DNA of 64,000 nt from Aptenodytes patagonicus (lineage: Eukaryota > Chordata > Aves > Sphenisciformes > Spheniscidae). The notes beneath the pieces are model-generated. The model saw only the letters and a list, made by a program, of their open reading frames with translations. It made no database searches and was not told the DNA's origin. A program made the position numbers and the translations under genes. This document shows positions 22,601 through 36,000 of the stretch, piece by piece (within the stretch, counting starts at the first letter, position 1; each line of letters starts with the position of its first letter). The stretch is from contig NC_134963.1 of the NCBI RefSeq assembly GCF_965638725.1, positions 7,385,501-7,449,500 of the forward strand, written 5' to 3'.

Positions 22601-25600
22601 AAAATACGTATTTAGATCAAGTAATACAAATACAAAACTGTTTCCTCTTAGGATTTTCTCCTCATTTTAGAAGTTTAATGTAACAGGAATTATACCACTT
22701 CCTAGAGAAGCTCTTTCATGATAGTAACTCTGTCGAGCATTTTTTATCACTAAAAACTCCCCAACACTAAAACCGGAGTCAGTTAAAAGCTTTGCATATG
22801 GTGTGTTCAGAAAGAGCAGCACACATTCAGCCAACAAATAGCTTGAACACCTCATCCATCATAATTTACGAAGACCATGGTTATTAAGCTAATTTTACTC
22901 TGAGTTAGTTTAAATGTCCAAAAATAAAATTGAACTGTTTAATCAAAAGGATATGTGTCCATGGGCAGAATTTCCGTCATTGACCCGCTGCAGAGAAACA
23001 TGTTGACTTTTCCAGTTTACTCACTTAAATTTGCATACTCGTAGCTATGTTCGGGACAGATACTAGTGCACTATTCCGAAAGCTCCAGTGTCTCTAGTTC
23101 TGAGGAACACCAATAATTTTGTATGTGTAAAAGTAATGAAATTATTTACATCTCATGTAATTTTAAAAGGGAAGGGCTGTGGTGAAAGTTATACAGTTAA
23201 AAATGTAAATTTAACTGAATTATTAAAATAAGCTTGGATGAGAGAAACTGAAATATAAGTAGTGCTTTTTGCTTAGTCTTAGCATTTCATAAAAGACATC
23301 TGTGTTAGTTTTATTTGTGTTTATAATCAGTTACTTCCCCTGGTTTTACTGTACTTGATGGGACTTAATCCTGCAATGTTTGGATTGCAAATGCCATGCT
23401 ATAATGCTTAAATGCACATCAAAATCTTGCTGCTTAAAATATAATTAAAATAATATACAGTAAATCCCTTAACATATTTTTTAATAGACAGCAATCTACT
23501 GCATCTTGAACTGCTTGAATTTTCATTTTATAGGACCTCCCACACGAGGATCACAGTGCCCTTTTTAATTATTAATTCACTCATGTTGATAGGATAAACT
23601 AAAACCTCTGTGATGGAGAACATGCATTATTTATTAATGTCCTGATCTTGTCCTACACACTGTGGAGTTTGCTCTTTGGAACCTGCTTCAGAAGTCTAAC
23701 TTTAATAAAGAGGAAACTGAAGTGACACAACAGCTATGTTAGTCCTACTCTTCTTTTACAGCAAGTATCGGAGATGGGTTTTGGTGAACTCTTGGTCTGA
23801 GTAAAGCCCTAACTTTTTTTTTTTTTGGGGGGGGGGGGGGGGGAAGTCATAAGAAAAACAGATTAATTACATTATACTTTGCTATTGAACAGTTGCCCAG
23901 ATCTATTCTATTTCAATGGCAGATGCAGTAAGAAATACCTCCTTATTCATCCAGCTCCTGCCCACATGCGTTCAGGGTGCAATCTGTGCTTGGGAATAGC
24001 TCGCAGATTTCAGCAAGGCTTGGTTTTCATCTAGGAGTCTGGTCCTCTGTGCACCATCAGCTTTGCAAAGTAATTCTGGATGCAGAAAGAATGTATTAAA
24101 TTATATTTTCCCTTGTGCATTGTCAACAGCCCTTTTTACTAATTTTAAATGCGTCAGAAATGTGTAAACTAACAAGTAGGGGTGCTTTAATATTAATTAT
24201 CTCATCTCATGACACTGCAGTTGAACAAGTGATACAGAAGACAGAATATGACCAATGATGATAATAAATAATTGAAATACTGAATAATAAATAATTTCAA
24301 AATATTGAAAACAATAGACTAAGCACCACTCTCCCTCCAAGCCTGCAAACTAAATTCCAAGTTTCAAAATTTGCAGGACTTCTAGGTAGGAAAAACATCT
24401 TCATCCTTGTTAACTGACCATATGTAGCGTATGGGAGATTAGTCAAGGAAGTTCAAGGGACTATAAGCCCCTAAATCAGCTTCACCCAGAGGGATGTCTG
24501 ATCTCAAACACATGGCAGCAAAGGAGAGAGCAGCCACATGCTCAAACTGTTCCTTCCTGCAGGCTTGCCTCTCCCAGCTGGGACAAGCACCACAGCAATT
24601 AGAAGTAAAACTCCAAAATCTGTTTTACTTTCCCTCAAGCAAGAGGATGCAGAAATTTCACTCACTCAATAGTGACAAAAGTAAAGAGCTTCACTTGCCT
24701 TTTAACAGGCAGGAAAACAAGCCTCCTTTACACAGGGGACTGTTCCCTGCCTAAGGCCTCCTTCTTCTTGAAGCTGCAAGACTTCTAACTCTGCTAGCTG
24801 CGAACAGGTCCTCAGCTGACTTCTACAACCTGTGCCTCTCTGCTTTATTAAGCAGGGCCAAAGACACTAGAGCTTTCAGAGTAGTGTACCAGTATCTATC
24901 CTGAACATAGGTGCGAATAGGCAAATCTAAGGGAGTAAACTGCCAAAGTCAACATGTTTCTCTGCTGTGGGACAATGAAAGATACTGCTTTTTAAAGACT
25001 CCCATGATTTCCTCCAAATATAGGCACATATACTCTTCTATGGCTGCAGCCAGTCCTGGCACAGCCTTAGTGAGAAGCAAAAAGGAGTCCTATGACGCCA
25101 TTTCTACAGTCACTTTTCAAAATGGAAGTGTATTTGAAGTTACTGTTATTCTTCAAGCCTGAAAAAAACCCCAACACTAGTAACACCATTTAGGACACCT
25201 TCTTGAAAGGAGATGCATGAATGTTTCCAACTGAATCAAAATAATCTCAGAAACAGCAAAGAAACAAAGAGACTAAACACATCAGTTCTTCTTCCCCAAG
25301 GAAGAAGGCAAATACGGTAACTTTTGGTTACGTTTGTTTTAACAGAAGGAATGAAGAATGGAGACCCAGGTGAGACTATTATTGCATGTAAGGCACACAA
25401 AGGTCTGAGGTACAATGGAGTACGCTGGATTCTCACCTTCATGTCACTGTGTCCTTAGAAGAATGCGGGCTTTCCAAGGGGAAGGATGACTCCAGGGTTT
25501 TGCCACGTGATACGGAGCTATTTCAAATCCATCCTAAGTTACCAGCTCTTTGATAATATCAAATGACCTTGGTAGCCTTGTACTGTGTGAGGCAGACAAT

Positions 25601-26440
25601 AGTCTGGCTTGCGTAACTCATCAACACCTTTGCGAAGAATTGGCTCTCGTGCAGCAGAGGACAGTGCGAAGAAGTGACAAAGGTGCTGTGTGCACTGTGG
25701 AATTAATTCAGTTTTCAACAGAAGCTGGAACATCTCCAACGTACTAAATTTGCATGCTGGCATGAAGTTGCGCTGTTCAGATGTTGCGACTGGCATGGAG
25801 AGCAGTCAAGTGTATTAAGCATAAAAAAGAACGTGCCCTCTTGTGGTCTTAAAGCTATTGTCAGCTTCCCTTCAAGATGATAGGAATGCACCTGGTCGGG
25901 AAAGTAAGAAACACTGTGTAAGGACGTACTTGTCAGTTTGATGCAGGAACAAACATTGTAAAGTTGCTTTTGATCAGATAATGCAGAAACAAACTTCAGC
26001 AAGTTTAATTTAAAAAAGTCATCTCTTGGTTGGAACTGAAGCCTGGATGTTAACATTTGTAAGATAACCATACGGAACCTTGATCATTTAGTCACTCTCT
26101 AGCTCAGTTTTTCAGAATTAGTATAAAAATACCTGTATATATTGCAAGATTACTAACAAGATTAATTAATGAATATGCACACTGAACACTAAGGACCCAT
26201 GGCATTTTCAAAAGGAGAAAAGAATTGGTAAGACTTTAAAAATTAGTTTAAGAAAAGCAGATTACTAAAAACAAAGTTGCAAAAATACACTAAACATAGG
26301 ATTTTATAGCTCACAAGGGGCCATTACCCACATTTGGTTTGTGTATGGCCTTCCAAGAGCATTTTTGCCCAAACCACATATGCGGCTTACACTTAGGTCG
26401 CTACGTCTTAAACCTTTTCCTCTTGCCCTTGGCTTGGTAC
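19691..26440. other. Intergenic spacer between PPTC7 and TCTN1
   Basis: About 6.7 kb between two divergent promoters. Mostly AT-rich unique sequence with a T13G17 run at 23814-23843. I see no LINE, LTR, RNA gene or supported coding exon. Conserved noncoding elements cannot be judged without alignment. Confidence 0.75.
23814..23843. repeat. T13-G17 homopolymer junction
   Basis: Thirteen T pass directly into seventeen G, the longest G run in the window. Length may be a sequencing or assembly artefact. Confidence 0.9.
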
Positions 26441-26542
26441 CGGGGGGCCACTGACTCCCGGATTACCACCACCATGCTGGGCTGTCTCTGAAGGGGCTGG
26501 GTGGCACAACCAGATGCCTGAGACCACCACAATGGCAGTGGC

Positions 26543-26560
26543 GAGGTGAGGTGAGGTGAG
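26543..26560. repeat. GAGGT pentamer repeat, 3.6 copies
   Basis: Short perfect tandem repeat of GAGGT at the left edge of the TCTN1 CpG island. Confidence 0.85.
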
Positions 26561-26827
26561 TGGGGCGGCCTCGCAGGAGGCCACGTCCAGCCAAAGGCCC
26601 AGCGTGGTGTGTGGCCTCACCCCAAGGCTCCCTGCGCTGAGGGTGGCGGGAGACGTCAGCCAGACACGACCGCAGCGCTGCCTCACCAGGGCGCGGCCTC
26701 CCCTCGCCGCCCGCCATGGCGCCCGGGCTGCACGACCCCCTTCCCATCATCCTCCGCGGCCTCAGACCCCTTGTTTCCCGTGACGCCCCGGGGAGGGGCG
26801 GAACACGCCCTTCCCGTGATGCTCCGC

Positions 26828-26840
26828 GTTCCTTGGTAAC
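26828..26840 (+). promoter_or_regulatory. X-box-like RFX site upstream of TCTN1
   Basis: GTTCCTTGGTAAC has a perfect right half-site (GGTAAC, RGYAAC) and an imperfect left half-site. It ends 36 bp before the TCTN1 start codon. RFX factors acting on X-boxes near the start site are the known control of many ciliary genes, and TCTN1 is one. A second half-site-like GTTGCTAC lies just downstream. Confidence 0.4.
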
Positions 26841-26876
26841 CGCGCCGTTGCTACGGGCGGCCCGGGAGCGGCCGCC

Positions 26877-27045
26877 ATGGCGGCGGCGCTGAGGCTCGGG
26901 ACCCTCCTCCTCCTCCTGCCTCCGCTCCGGGCAGCAGAGCCGACCGTGGAGCCCACGGCCAGTGCGGCGGGCCCCGCGGCGCCACCGGAGACCCGCGCTG
27001 CCGCTCGGGCGCGGCCCCGCAGCGGGCCGGCCCCGGTCACGGACG
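26877..27045 (+). CDS. TCTN1: TCTN1 exon 1 with start codon
   Basis: Residues 1-56 plus one base. It carries the leucine-rich signal peptide, with cleavage likely after about residue 20 (LRAA/EP), then a Pro/Ala-rich linker. The donor is GTGGGT. Confidence 0.93.
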
Positions 27046-30000
27046 GTGGGTGCCCGGTGAGGCGCTGCGGGGCGGGGTCTGCGGGGCACCGGCGACTCTT
27101 GTCGGGCTAAGGGAAGCCCCGCTCACGGCCTCTCTCGGGTCTCCTGTCGTCGCTGGGCCCTCGCCCCCCCTCCGGCTCCCGTTGCAGCCGCCCGGGGCTG
27201 GGACAAGCCTGCGCGGCAGCTGCCCTGCTTCTCCCTGGGGTCCCCCGGGCATTTGCCGGGGCTGTGCTGCGGTGCTGCTCTGAGCTCCCCTCTCTAACAG
27301 CACCCCGCTCCAGCCGGGGCTCGGAGCCTCCTCAGAGAGGCAGGCTCAGCAAGCCCTACGCAGCCTTCGGGTACTGGGCACGCTGGTCCCAGCACGCACA
27401 GTCCCGTGAGTCGGCGCTGACGGAGGGCAGGCTCTCCTGCCCACCCAGCACCCTGCTCTGAGCCCACAGGGCAGAGCTTGGCCTCGCAGAGGAGACCCAG
27501 GCTCACCCTGGATGTGCTTGGAAATCTCCGCTTACACACCGAGCTGGATGTGCACACAGTTTGCCCCAAGACTCCCAATTCATCCCCAGCTCTGTTGATA
27601 TGTAGCGGTGCTATGGCAATATAGATCACATATTTTTGTTACTGTGCTATCAGAAGGTGTTTCCTACTGTCTTCTAATTGGCAGGTATACTTTTATTTAA
27701 CTTTTGACTTCCCAATGTTGTTGCCATTGGTTCAGCTTCCCTAGATTACTTGCCAAATTAAAAATGTTGTCCTAGTGCATGCCTCCTTAGGGAAAAGAGA
27801 CTTAAATCCCTTATCTCAGAGACATAACTGTGCAATCTAATCACCCATGTTTAAACTTCTCTTGTTTACAAGGTGAGCTAAGGATTCCAGTGCTAAACTC
27901 AGCTAACAGAACAGTCAGAACTTCGGAGATTCCAGGAAATACCTGGATACTGTTCAGATGGTCAGAGAGCATCCAGGAGGCCAGAGAGAAGTGGGCAACA
28001 GTCAAGTTGAAATAAAAGAAGCAGTAGTTATGAAAATGAGTGTTCTTTGAATGTCTTGCCTATGGAGCACTGGTCTTCATTTTCTACATTCTGTGCTATT
28101 CTTAAGTTTAGATTTATTACAGAACAACTTTCCTAAACAGTTCAGTAGAGTAATATCTGTTCTTTGAATTTATAAACTTGAAAACCTAAGAATGTTTTAA
28201 GAAGTTGCCAAATGTATTTTATCAAGACAGTTTACAGTATTGCTAGCAATTACTTTCTGTATTATTACAATATTTCACAGTATCTAAAGACAGAGAGAAA
28301 AAACAATTTCAAAGAAGTCAACTGTGGTTATGTTGGCACATCAGAAAAATACATTACTGGACCCTGGGACATGCTCAATACTTGTAAACATCTCACTGCT
28401 CTATCAAAATGTTTCAGCTTATTGGAGGGGAAAAAAAAAAAGAAACAAGTAGATAAGCACACCTGGTTTGTATCTTTTTTTTTTCCTCTGCAGAGCTGAG
28501 TATATTTTCATACCTTCAAAATTCCTATTAAGTTGCTTTTCTGATTTCACAGGGAACACACCAGCAGATTTTAGTATGCCCTTGGTTTTGTTATTTTGTT
28601 CCAAATAGATTTGCTAAGTAGCAGAAAAGATGGCTTTTAAAAATGACTTTAAAAAAAAAAGGCACATGAATTTGGATATAGACTTTTGACCATTGTCAAA
28701 GATAAGGCGAGGTGAAAAATGAAAGTGTTAGGGAACATGCTGTAATGTGTAAAGTTCCAATTCTAATTCTAATTTAAATCTCTCCTCCAGTTGCCAAGCT
28801 GTGTGTTTGTGATCTGTTGGTGGCACAGTGTGATGTAAATTGCTGCTGTGACCCTGATTGCAGTGCAGCAGATGTCAGTCTCTTTACTACATGTTCAGTT
28901 CCTATTGTCACGTAAGTGGATACATAGCTATATGAAATACAAAATCCTGTTTTATTTGCTGCATGCATTTGTAAGGGCCCTATCCTCTCCTCTTACCGAT
29001 TCCTAACCCCCTTCCCCCCTGCCATCCTAACTCCTGCTTACCCTTTCATCAGTCCTTCCTGGACTAGTGTAAACTTTTGGCCCCAACCAGGTAGAACAGC
29101 AAATTGGCCTCCCACCCCAGTTTCTCATTCACTTATTCCCTCTTTTCTAAACTCACACTCCTTGCTTTTCTCCTCTTTCACTGTGCTACTGTCTATGGGC
29201 GCTTAGGTGGTGATGCCTTCTGTTGGGGGAAGAACAACGCATCTTTAGACTTTCAACAATATAATGCAGTGTCTGGAAGTTAAGAAAGCTGATACCATGG
29301 GACCATCTGGCCACCTCTGTGGGTCATCAGCAATTTATCAGTAACCTCTTTCATTACGGTTTATGATACCAGCTAGAAACTTGATCAATTCAGGGCTTAA
29401 TGAAGTAGCGTGAGCATCGTTCTGATCCTAATTTTACAAGTCAGCATCTCAACCTGCTGCCTCGCTGCCAGTCTGTCACTTTACAAACAGAGAAATGTAA
29501 CCTTATATCAATAAAGTAATGCCAATAGTTGTTTCTTTGCTATTTACAGTTTATCTGAAAACACCTTCACCCAATTTAATCTTCTCAAAAAGGGAGTTAA
29601 GAAAGCTCAGTTCAAAATCATAATGTAAAAATCTCTTGGTGACTTCTCAGAACACTAAGTACAGTTCTTCAACCCACTTTCTGCATAAATTATGCCAATC
29701 TGAACACTGGGGTTTATTCTCGGTGCTTTGAAATTTGAATTAGCAGTCATCCCAGACTACCTTTTCTTATTGTTCTTGCACACAATGACTACTGCTACCC
29801 ATTTATAGATATTTATATATATCAGAAAGGTCTAACAGACGCCTTCCTGAGTGATAGTTTAATTGTCTCAGGTGACTATTCTGTCTTTGTCAACTAGAAA
29901 TGCATAAAATAAAGTTGTTTTTCTTTCCCCAAATTCTTTTCTGTAAAATGTTCATTTTGCATGAAAATCCATGGGATTTTCAATGACCGCAAGTATTGTG

Positions 30001-33000
30001 GATCTCATTATCTACATCTAGATTTATATACATTTGCATAATTGTGTTAGTTACTGGAAGGGTTTGATCACAAGTGAGAGGCTATGTGGTCTCTGAAACA
30101 GAGGAAGAAGGATGTTTGATTAATGATGTGATCCTACTAACAAATGGTTCACCTCATGGAAAAGTTTAACTCCATGCTTAAAAAAGTAATTTCTGAAAGT
30201 CATTTCACTTCTTCAGTATCTGTCCTTCACTGCTTTAACTCTGCCTAAGTAACAGTTTCACAAGGATCATCATCTTGTATTTCTAGTATGTAGGACACAC
30301 CAGTGTTCTTCAGGGTATGAACTGGTACATTCGCTGTGCAGCCTACTGCAATTCTGGGCTGTTGTTGATGAACCCATGGCACATCTACAAATACTTTTCC
30401 TAGATTGGATGGGTTATTTCACCTCCCTGTTTCTCACTCTGCCATTTCTTTTACGTGCATCTCAAGTAGAACTCCCCCCCCCCCCCAGTGAATATTATTC
30501 CAATATTCACGAAACTGACCTTTTTTCTGGTCTATGCCATCATGTTACCCTAAAGGTCATAACTTCCCACTTGTGTTGTATAAATAAAAGTGCTTCTGAG
30601 CTGTGTATAGCCTGTGGTGCACCCTGCATTTGTGGTGTCTCACACCATATGGATCCCATCCAACTTGTCATTTTAGCTCTAATGTTATTACTGTCAGGCT
30701 CTTCCCTTTCCCCTGGTCTGTCTCTTACCTTTCTTCATGTTCCTGCTCAGCTCACACTGCTATCTCTGCTAGATAAAACATGTTGGAGAATTCTCTATTA
30801 TTTATTACTAAGCACACAGTATAAAACAATATAAACCTTCTAAGAAGGCACAATTGCTATACAAATTGTGTTAAGAAGAATAATCTCTTTAGTGCTTTTT
30901 TTGATGCTGCCTCAATACATGAAAAGAACTTTACAATATGGTCAATACTAACTTCTAGTGGATCATTGATTTTATTATTACTGTTTGCAGAGGTGACAGC
31001 CGTCTTTGTAGTCAGAAAGCTGCTATATATTCACTTGACGTTGAAGCAAATCCACCAGAAAGGATATTTAAATTAATTGACCAAGTCAATCCCAGTGTTT
31101 TCTGCATTCACGCTACAAACTGTAAGTAGTGTTGTTGCCAATATTAAGCATTGTGCTGTTATTTTTATAAGCTCTTTAGGTACCAGAAACAGACTAAAAT
31201 TAAAAGTAACTAAACCTGTCAGAAAACTGGTTATTCTGTATGCTCACAGTCCGTATGTTGTAATCTTTTCACTTGTGAAACTATGGAGTTAAAACATCTT
31301 ATAATCTCTTAGTCGTCTTTGTTGAAAAAAAAAAAAAACGTTTTTTGGGGTTTTTTTGTAAAGAATTTAACATCCTCCGTAAATCACATTTAAAGTTGTT
31401 TCATGGGAAACTGACTCCTTCCCGATCTGGTACTATAACTATGTAATAGTCACCAGTGATACAAATCCTTTATGCCCAGCTTTGAAGTGACTTGCAGGGA
31501 AGTCAGAATTGATCAGTACTATATTCTCTTAATTTAATTATGACTGTGCAGTAGTCATCTGAATGCTATAGTACACGCTAATTGGCATGTCTTTGTTTTG
31601 GAACATATGCTGTTAGAAAATGTGATTTTGAAAGAAAAGGACTTACCTCTTTCCTTAAGTTTAAGTTTGTGCTTTCATGAATCTGGGTGAAATGATGAAT
31701 TAAGATACCACCTAGCTTTTCTCTTAAAGAAAAGAGAAAGCTTTTCTTAAAGAAAAGTTGCATTGATATTTTTCTGTAACCGAGTCTTTAACAAGTTCAG
31801 AAGGAAAAATTGTTACTAAATACTGTTTCTGTATCTTTTATCCTAAAAGTTATCTCATTCTTTAAAATGTTTTGACAGATAAACAAGCATTTTCCTTCAG
31901 TTCCCCTGAAATGCCTACTTCGGAAAACTTTGATCAGTTGCTTAAACAGTTTGGAAGTGCTTCTTTCAGTGCTGAGCCTGACAGCTGGAATATGAACACA
32001 GATGCTCAAAATCCTTCTGATGCAAATGAAACTTACAGTTATGAGGTAAATAATTATCTGATTCAATTAGTATTAGATTGTTCCATAAAAGAACAAGTGA
32101 GCATTGTTTGCATCTGCTTTTAAAAAAAATGCAGTTCTTCTGGAAAAGACAAACTTTATTTTTGTCTTTAAATATAGAAATGTAAAAATAAGAAGTGTAG
32201 CGTTTTGCGTTAGCTTACTTAAAAAGTGAACTAGGTTTTTAAGAGCTTTGAAAAATAAGTAGCTGTTTTGCTATTGTAAACATAAAGCTGTTAGCAGTGG
32301 CTTAGGAATTGATGCACAAAGTAGTATACAGTATTGACAGATATAGTGGAAATAAGTCCTCCTTTTATTCAGATTTATTGTTAATGCAAATGGTCTGGAA
32401 CTTTCCATGGACTGAAACTCACCTATATACTTGAATATGTTGTTTTATTTGGCAGTATGGTGTTCCTATACAGACAGTGGATGCATTTCTAAGACTACCT
32501 AGTCCTGTTGTCTCCTCTTGGTGCTCTGATGCGAATCCTGCAGGTTATAAAATACATTTGAATTCCGGTTTATTTACTTTAGAGTATTCTGCTCTGACTT
32601 GAGCTTAATCAGTCAGTAAATTGGCACACACACAAATGTAAATTCAGATAAAGATTCATGAACAAATGTTTTTCAAGCAGCTTCTGTTTCTCTGGGGGTT
32701 TTTTTTAGACATAGATTGGAAGTTGCGTTACATCTATATTACACATTCAAAGTTAGATATGTAAATCTTTGAGAGTCTTGTTAATGGGTTGTTTATCCAA
32801 CAATAAAACATCCTATTTGGCATAATTGGTTTAATAAAATAGTACAAGGGTGACACCATGAGGGAAGAGGGTATTCCACAAAGCAAGACCTAACTGGGCA
32901 ACCTTTGTAAGGTGTCCCTTTGGTACAATGAGGTTCCTTTCACAGCCGGAATGCAAGTCAAGTCAGACTTGCAGGCTTGAGCCCTACATTTTAACCTTTC

Positions 33001-36000
33001 ACACAGTTTCCTGAAAATCGGGGGGGGGAGGGGAGAAGCCACAACCAAAACCACACACCTGCATTTTCCAAAACCCACTGTTATTATTAAATATGGTATC
33101 ATAACAATCATGATGACGACCATAGGAAAACTGAAGTATCTTGTGAAAGAAAAAAAATAATCTTAGGAGATCTCAAAAACAAAGTCATAAGTCTTCTAGC
33201 TTTTACTAAGCTTCTATTGTTAAGAAGTAACATTTTGTCTCATAGCATTTCTGGAAAATCTAAGAATGTATCATTCTTTATAGCTCACATAAAACCTTAT
33301 CTGCAATAGAAATTACGTTTACCTTCACTTTTGGTTATACTTGAGGTTCTTATATTGTTTTTTATTTCTGCTTTTCATAATTACTCTTTAATTTCCTTTA
33401 GTAATACTTTGTGACTTTTTTCCAGGGTTTTTAGTAAACCAGGCTACAAAATGCATTAGATCAGTAAGTGTGGAAAAATGTGGCAACATTCAAGCAGTTA
33501 GTATGCTGTTCTATATCAACTCCAGCATTTTAGCCGTAAGTATGATTTGAAACATATAGCTGACCGTTGATATTACATATCTTTTTGCATCTCCAGAATT
33601 AAGTAACTTCTATTTACTAAAGGATATGGTGTTTTATTTGGATTTTTAAATTGTGGGTTGGGAAAAAAAAATCTCTATGCAACAGACTTTTATACAGAAA
33701 GCCTTTGGAAGTGTTTTTACTTTAAGCTTTGCTAACAGAAGCATTTACTGTTCTCTGCTTAGGCAACAAAAAAAATGGTCTTGAAGAGACAAGCTTGTAT
33801 CACTGAGCTAGCGCTTGCTGCAGTGGCAGCAGTTTTATGCTTTTGTACATGTTCAAGCTTTTCCAAGAAGCCTATTACTAGAGAGCATAATTCTAAGAAG
33901 TCTGGGTTTCAAAGAGTTGGTAAACCTTTGTACTTAAATAAGAACCTGTAAGGTTTAATCCTCTGCATATATACCTTTCTTACAAGCCTCAGTTTTTAAT
34001 AGTGAGGTATTGCCCATGCATGCTAAGCCTTCCTTATATTTCTCAAAGAACATGACTTTTTACCCCACTGAGAGCAAATTTGATTGTATCCAGCCTACTA
34101 CCAAATCCAGTCTGGTTATTTTTCAAAGCTAAGCTTACTTTTTCATTCCTTTTTGAACTGGAGGATGATGTCTTATGTATAAATAAATCCCCTTTACAGA
34201 TATTCAGGAAGACAAAGAAATCATGCACGCAAAATTGAGACTGAAATACATAATACCTTAACCTGATAGCTCCTTCCAGAAGCTGAAGGTCATCAAGAAA
34301 CAGCATACTCTCCACCATTAAAATGTTTTTAATATATGTAATTATTTAAATTAATTTAATTAGTACTCCAAAGTGAGTCACTGCTTAAAGACCCCTTGCA
34401 GTCTCCTCACAGATTCCAAAGCTATCAACAGTAAAGGAAAGCCCACAAAGTAGTTCACATTCTCACAGGTGGGATCATTCTCCTCATCTTTGAGGACCTC
34501 ATTGAAATCAGCAAAGGGTTGTTCACAAATGTTAGCTTTTTATCATCCCGCTGTGGAACAGGTGGAAAACACTCTGCCTCAGAAGGGCTTTGAGTGTTTC
34601 CATGTGTACCCAAAATTAGAGTTCTTGGTGACTGCAGAACCAGAAAATAAAAAGCATGTGTCAGGACAGGCTCCAAGCAGCTGAATGTTTTTGAATTAAA
34701 AGATGAATTCCCCTTCCTCACTGGAACAGTACATAACACATTACCCACGTGCTGTTTGCCAATTACAGTGGCCCAGCTTAGGAGAGGTCAGACTTCTGTC
34801 CAAGGTACATTGGAGATTCAGGAAGGATCAGATGCAAGAACTGGAGAAGGCTGGAATAGACGCTAGAGGTGATCTGTAGGAAACTCCCCTTCCCAAAGGG
34901 AGCTGAAGATGGGATGTGACAATAGAGAAGTGACTTGGTATTGGGGACAGGGTGGTCACAGGGCAGAGCAGGGAGCCCTTCAAGTGCCAGCAGGTGGAGC
35001 TGCCGGCAAAAGAAATGGCAAAACACATCAACCCAGGAAGGCTTGCTGGGAGCCCCCGGTGAGAGGACTGGCACAGCGGTTCCTTCAGAAAAACCCCGTC
35101 GTTGTGAGCCCATACTCACTGCCAGGCTGGGCAACTTGAGTGATATGAAGGTCTGTAATTGTTGCAGTTCATCTCTGCTGCCTAGCCTAGCCTGTCCAGC
35201 AGACCCAAGGGGCATTGGGGTGCTTGGAACCCTCAATCGAGATAGATACTCGTAACGTTGCAATGCTTCATACTATGGTTAGTGCGTACTGTGCAGCTGC
35301 CAAAGCAACGCGCTGCTGCCTGCCCGTGCTGGCCTCCCTAGCTGGTGGGAGGATGAGTCAGTGGGAGGCAGCAGTGAGGCTGGAGTGCTGTCTGCCAGTG
35401 ACCTACAGAAACATAATTCATCACCCTAGTCACAGATAAATAGAATTTTAGGAGCGGTGATCATTCCCTCTACTCTAGTCAGAACCAGCATGCTTCCCTG
35501 AAGGACGACTCTTTACAAGCACTTTTATTCATACAGCTGATTCTGATGGCTAAGCCGTACCTCAGGATGTTGATATAAATATGTGACAGTGTGTGACAGA
35601 CTTTACCTGCATCACCTTCAGGTCTGCAGCTCATAGGAATGTATTCTCTGCTGTGATGTTAGATGAGCAGACTGGTCTCTGTATCCTGTCATAATTCTGC
35701 AGAACTTGCTTCATGGTCAGAGTCCAATTTTTGGTCCCTTCCCAAAGATGTGAATCAAACACTCATTGGGAAGTCACAAAAATAAAACTTTTGACAAAAT
35801 GGTGCTCTATGTGAGTATTTTGCAGGCCTGATTGATGACCTTGGTCTGACATTTCTGCCTTTCCATGAAAATTTGGTGGAAATTTTCCAGTGGGGCAACT
35901 GTGCATGTCCATGTGCTGTATAACAAGAGGGATACTTGCTTCTCATTTCTTTGTTTAGAGACCGTGAAACTATCGACTCATTACTGTCTGAATGGGACGA

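Larger units (their letters stand above)
26441..27250. promoter_or_regulatory. CpG-island promoter of TCTN1
   Basis: GC- and CpG-rich block spanning TCTN1 exon 1 and the start of intron 1. Two copies of TTCCCGTGA lie about 35 bp apart upstream of the ATG, together with an X-box-like element. There is no TATA box. Confidence 0.75.
31122..33425 (+). other. TCTN1 introns 3, 4 and 5 (around exons 4 and 5)
   Basis: Three introns: 31122-31878, 32046-32455 and 32544-33425. They hold a small palindromic duplication (31714-31757), an A run near 31324 and a G run near 33020. No other gene is seen. Confidence 0.8.

Noticed and set aside
30376-30834. 152-codon plus-strand frame in TCTN1 intron 2
   Set aside because: Leucine-rich by chance around a C run; no splice-site support and no known protein resemblance.
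34778-35263. 161-codon minus-strand frame inside TCTN1 intron 6
   Set aside because: GC-rich patch only. No recognisable domain, no homology I can name, and overlapping frames of similar length occur on the plus strand.
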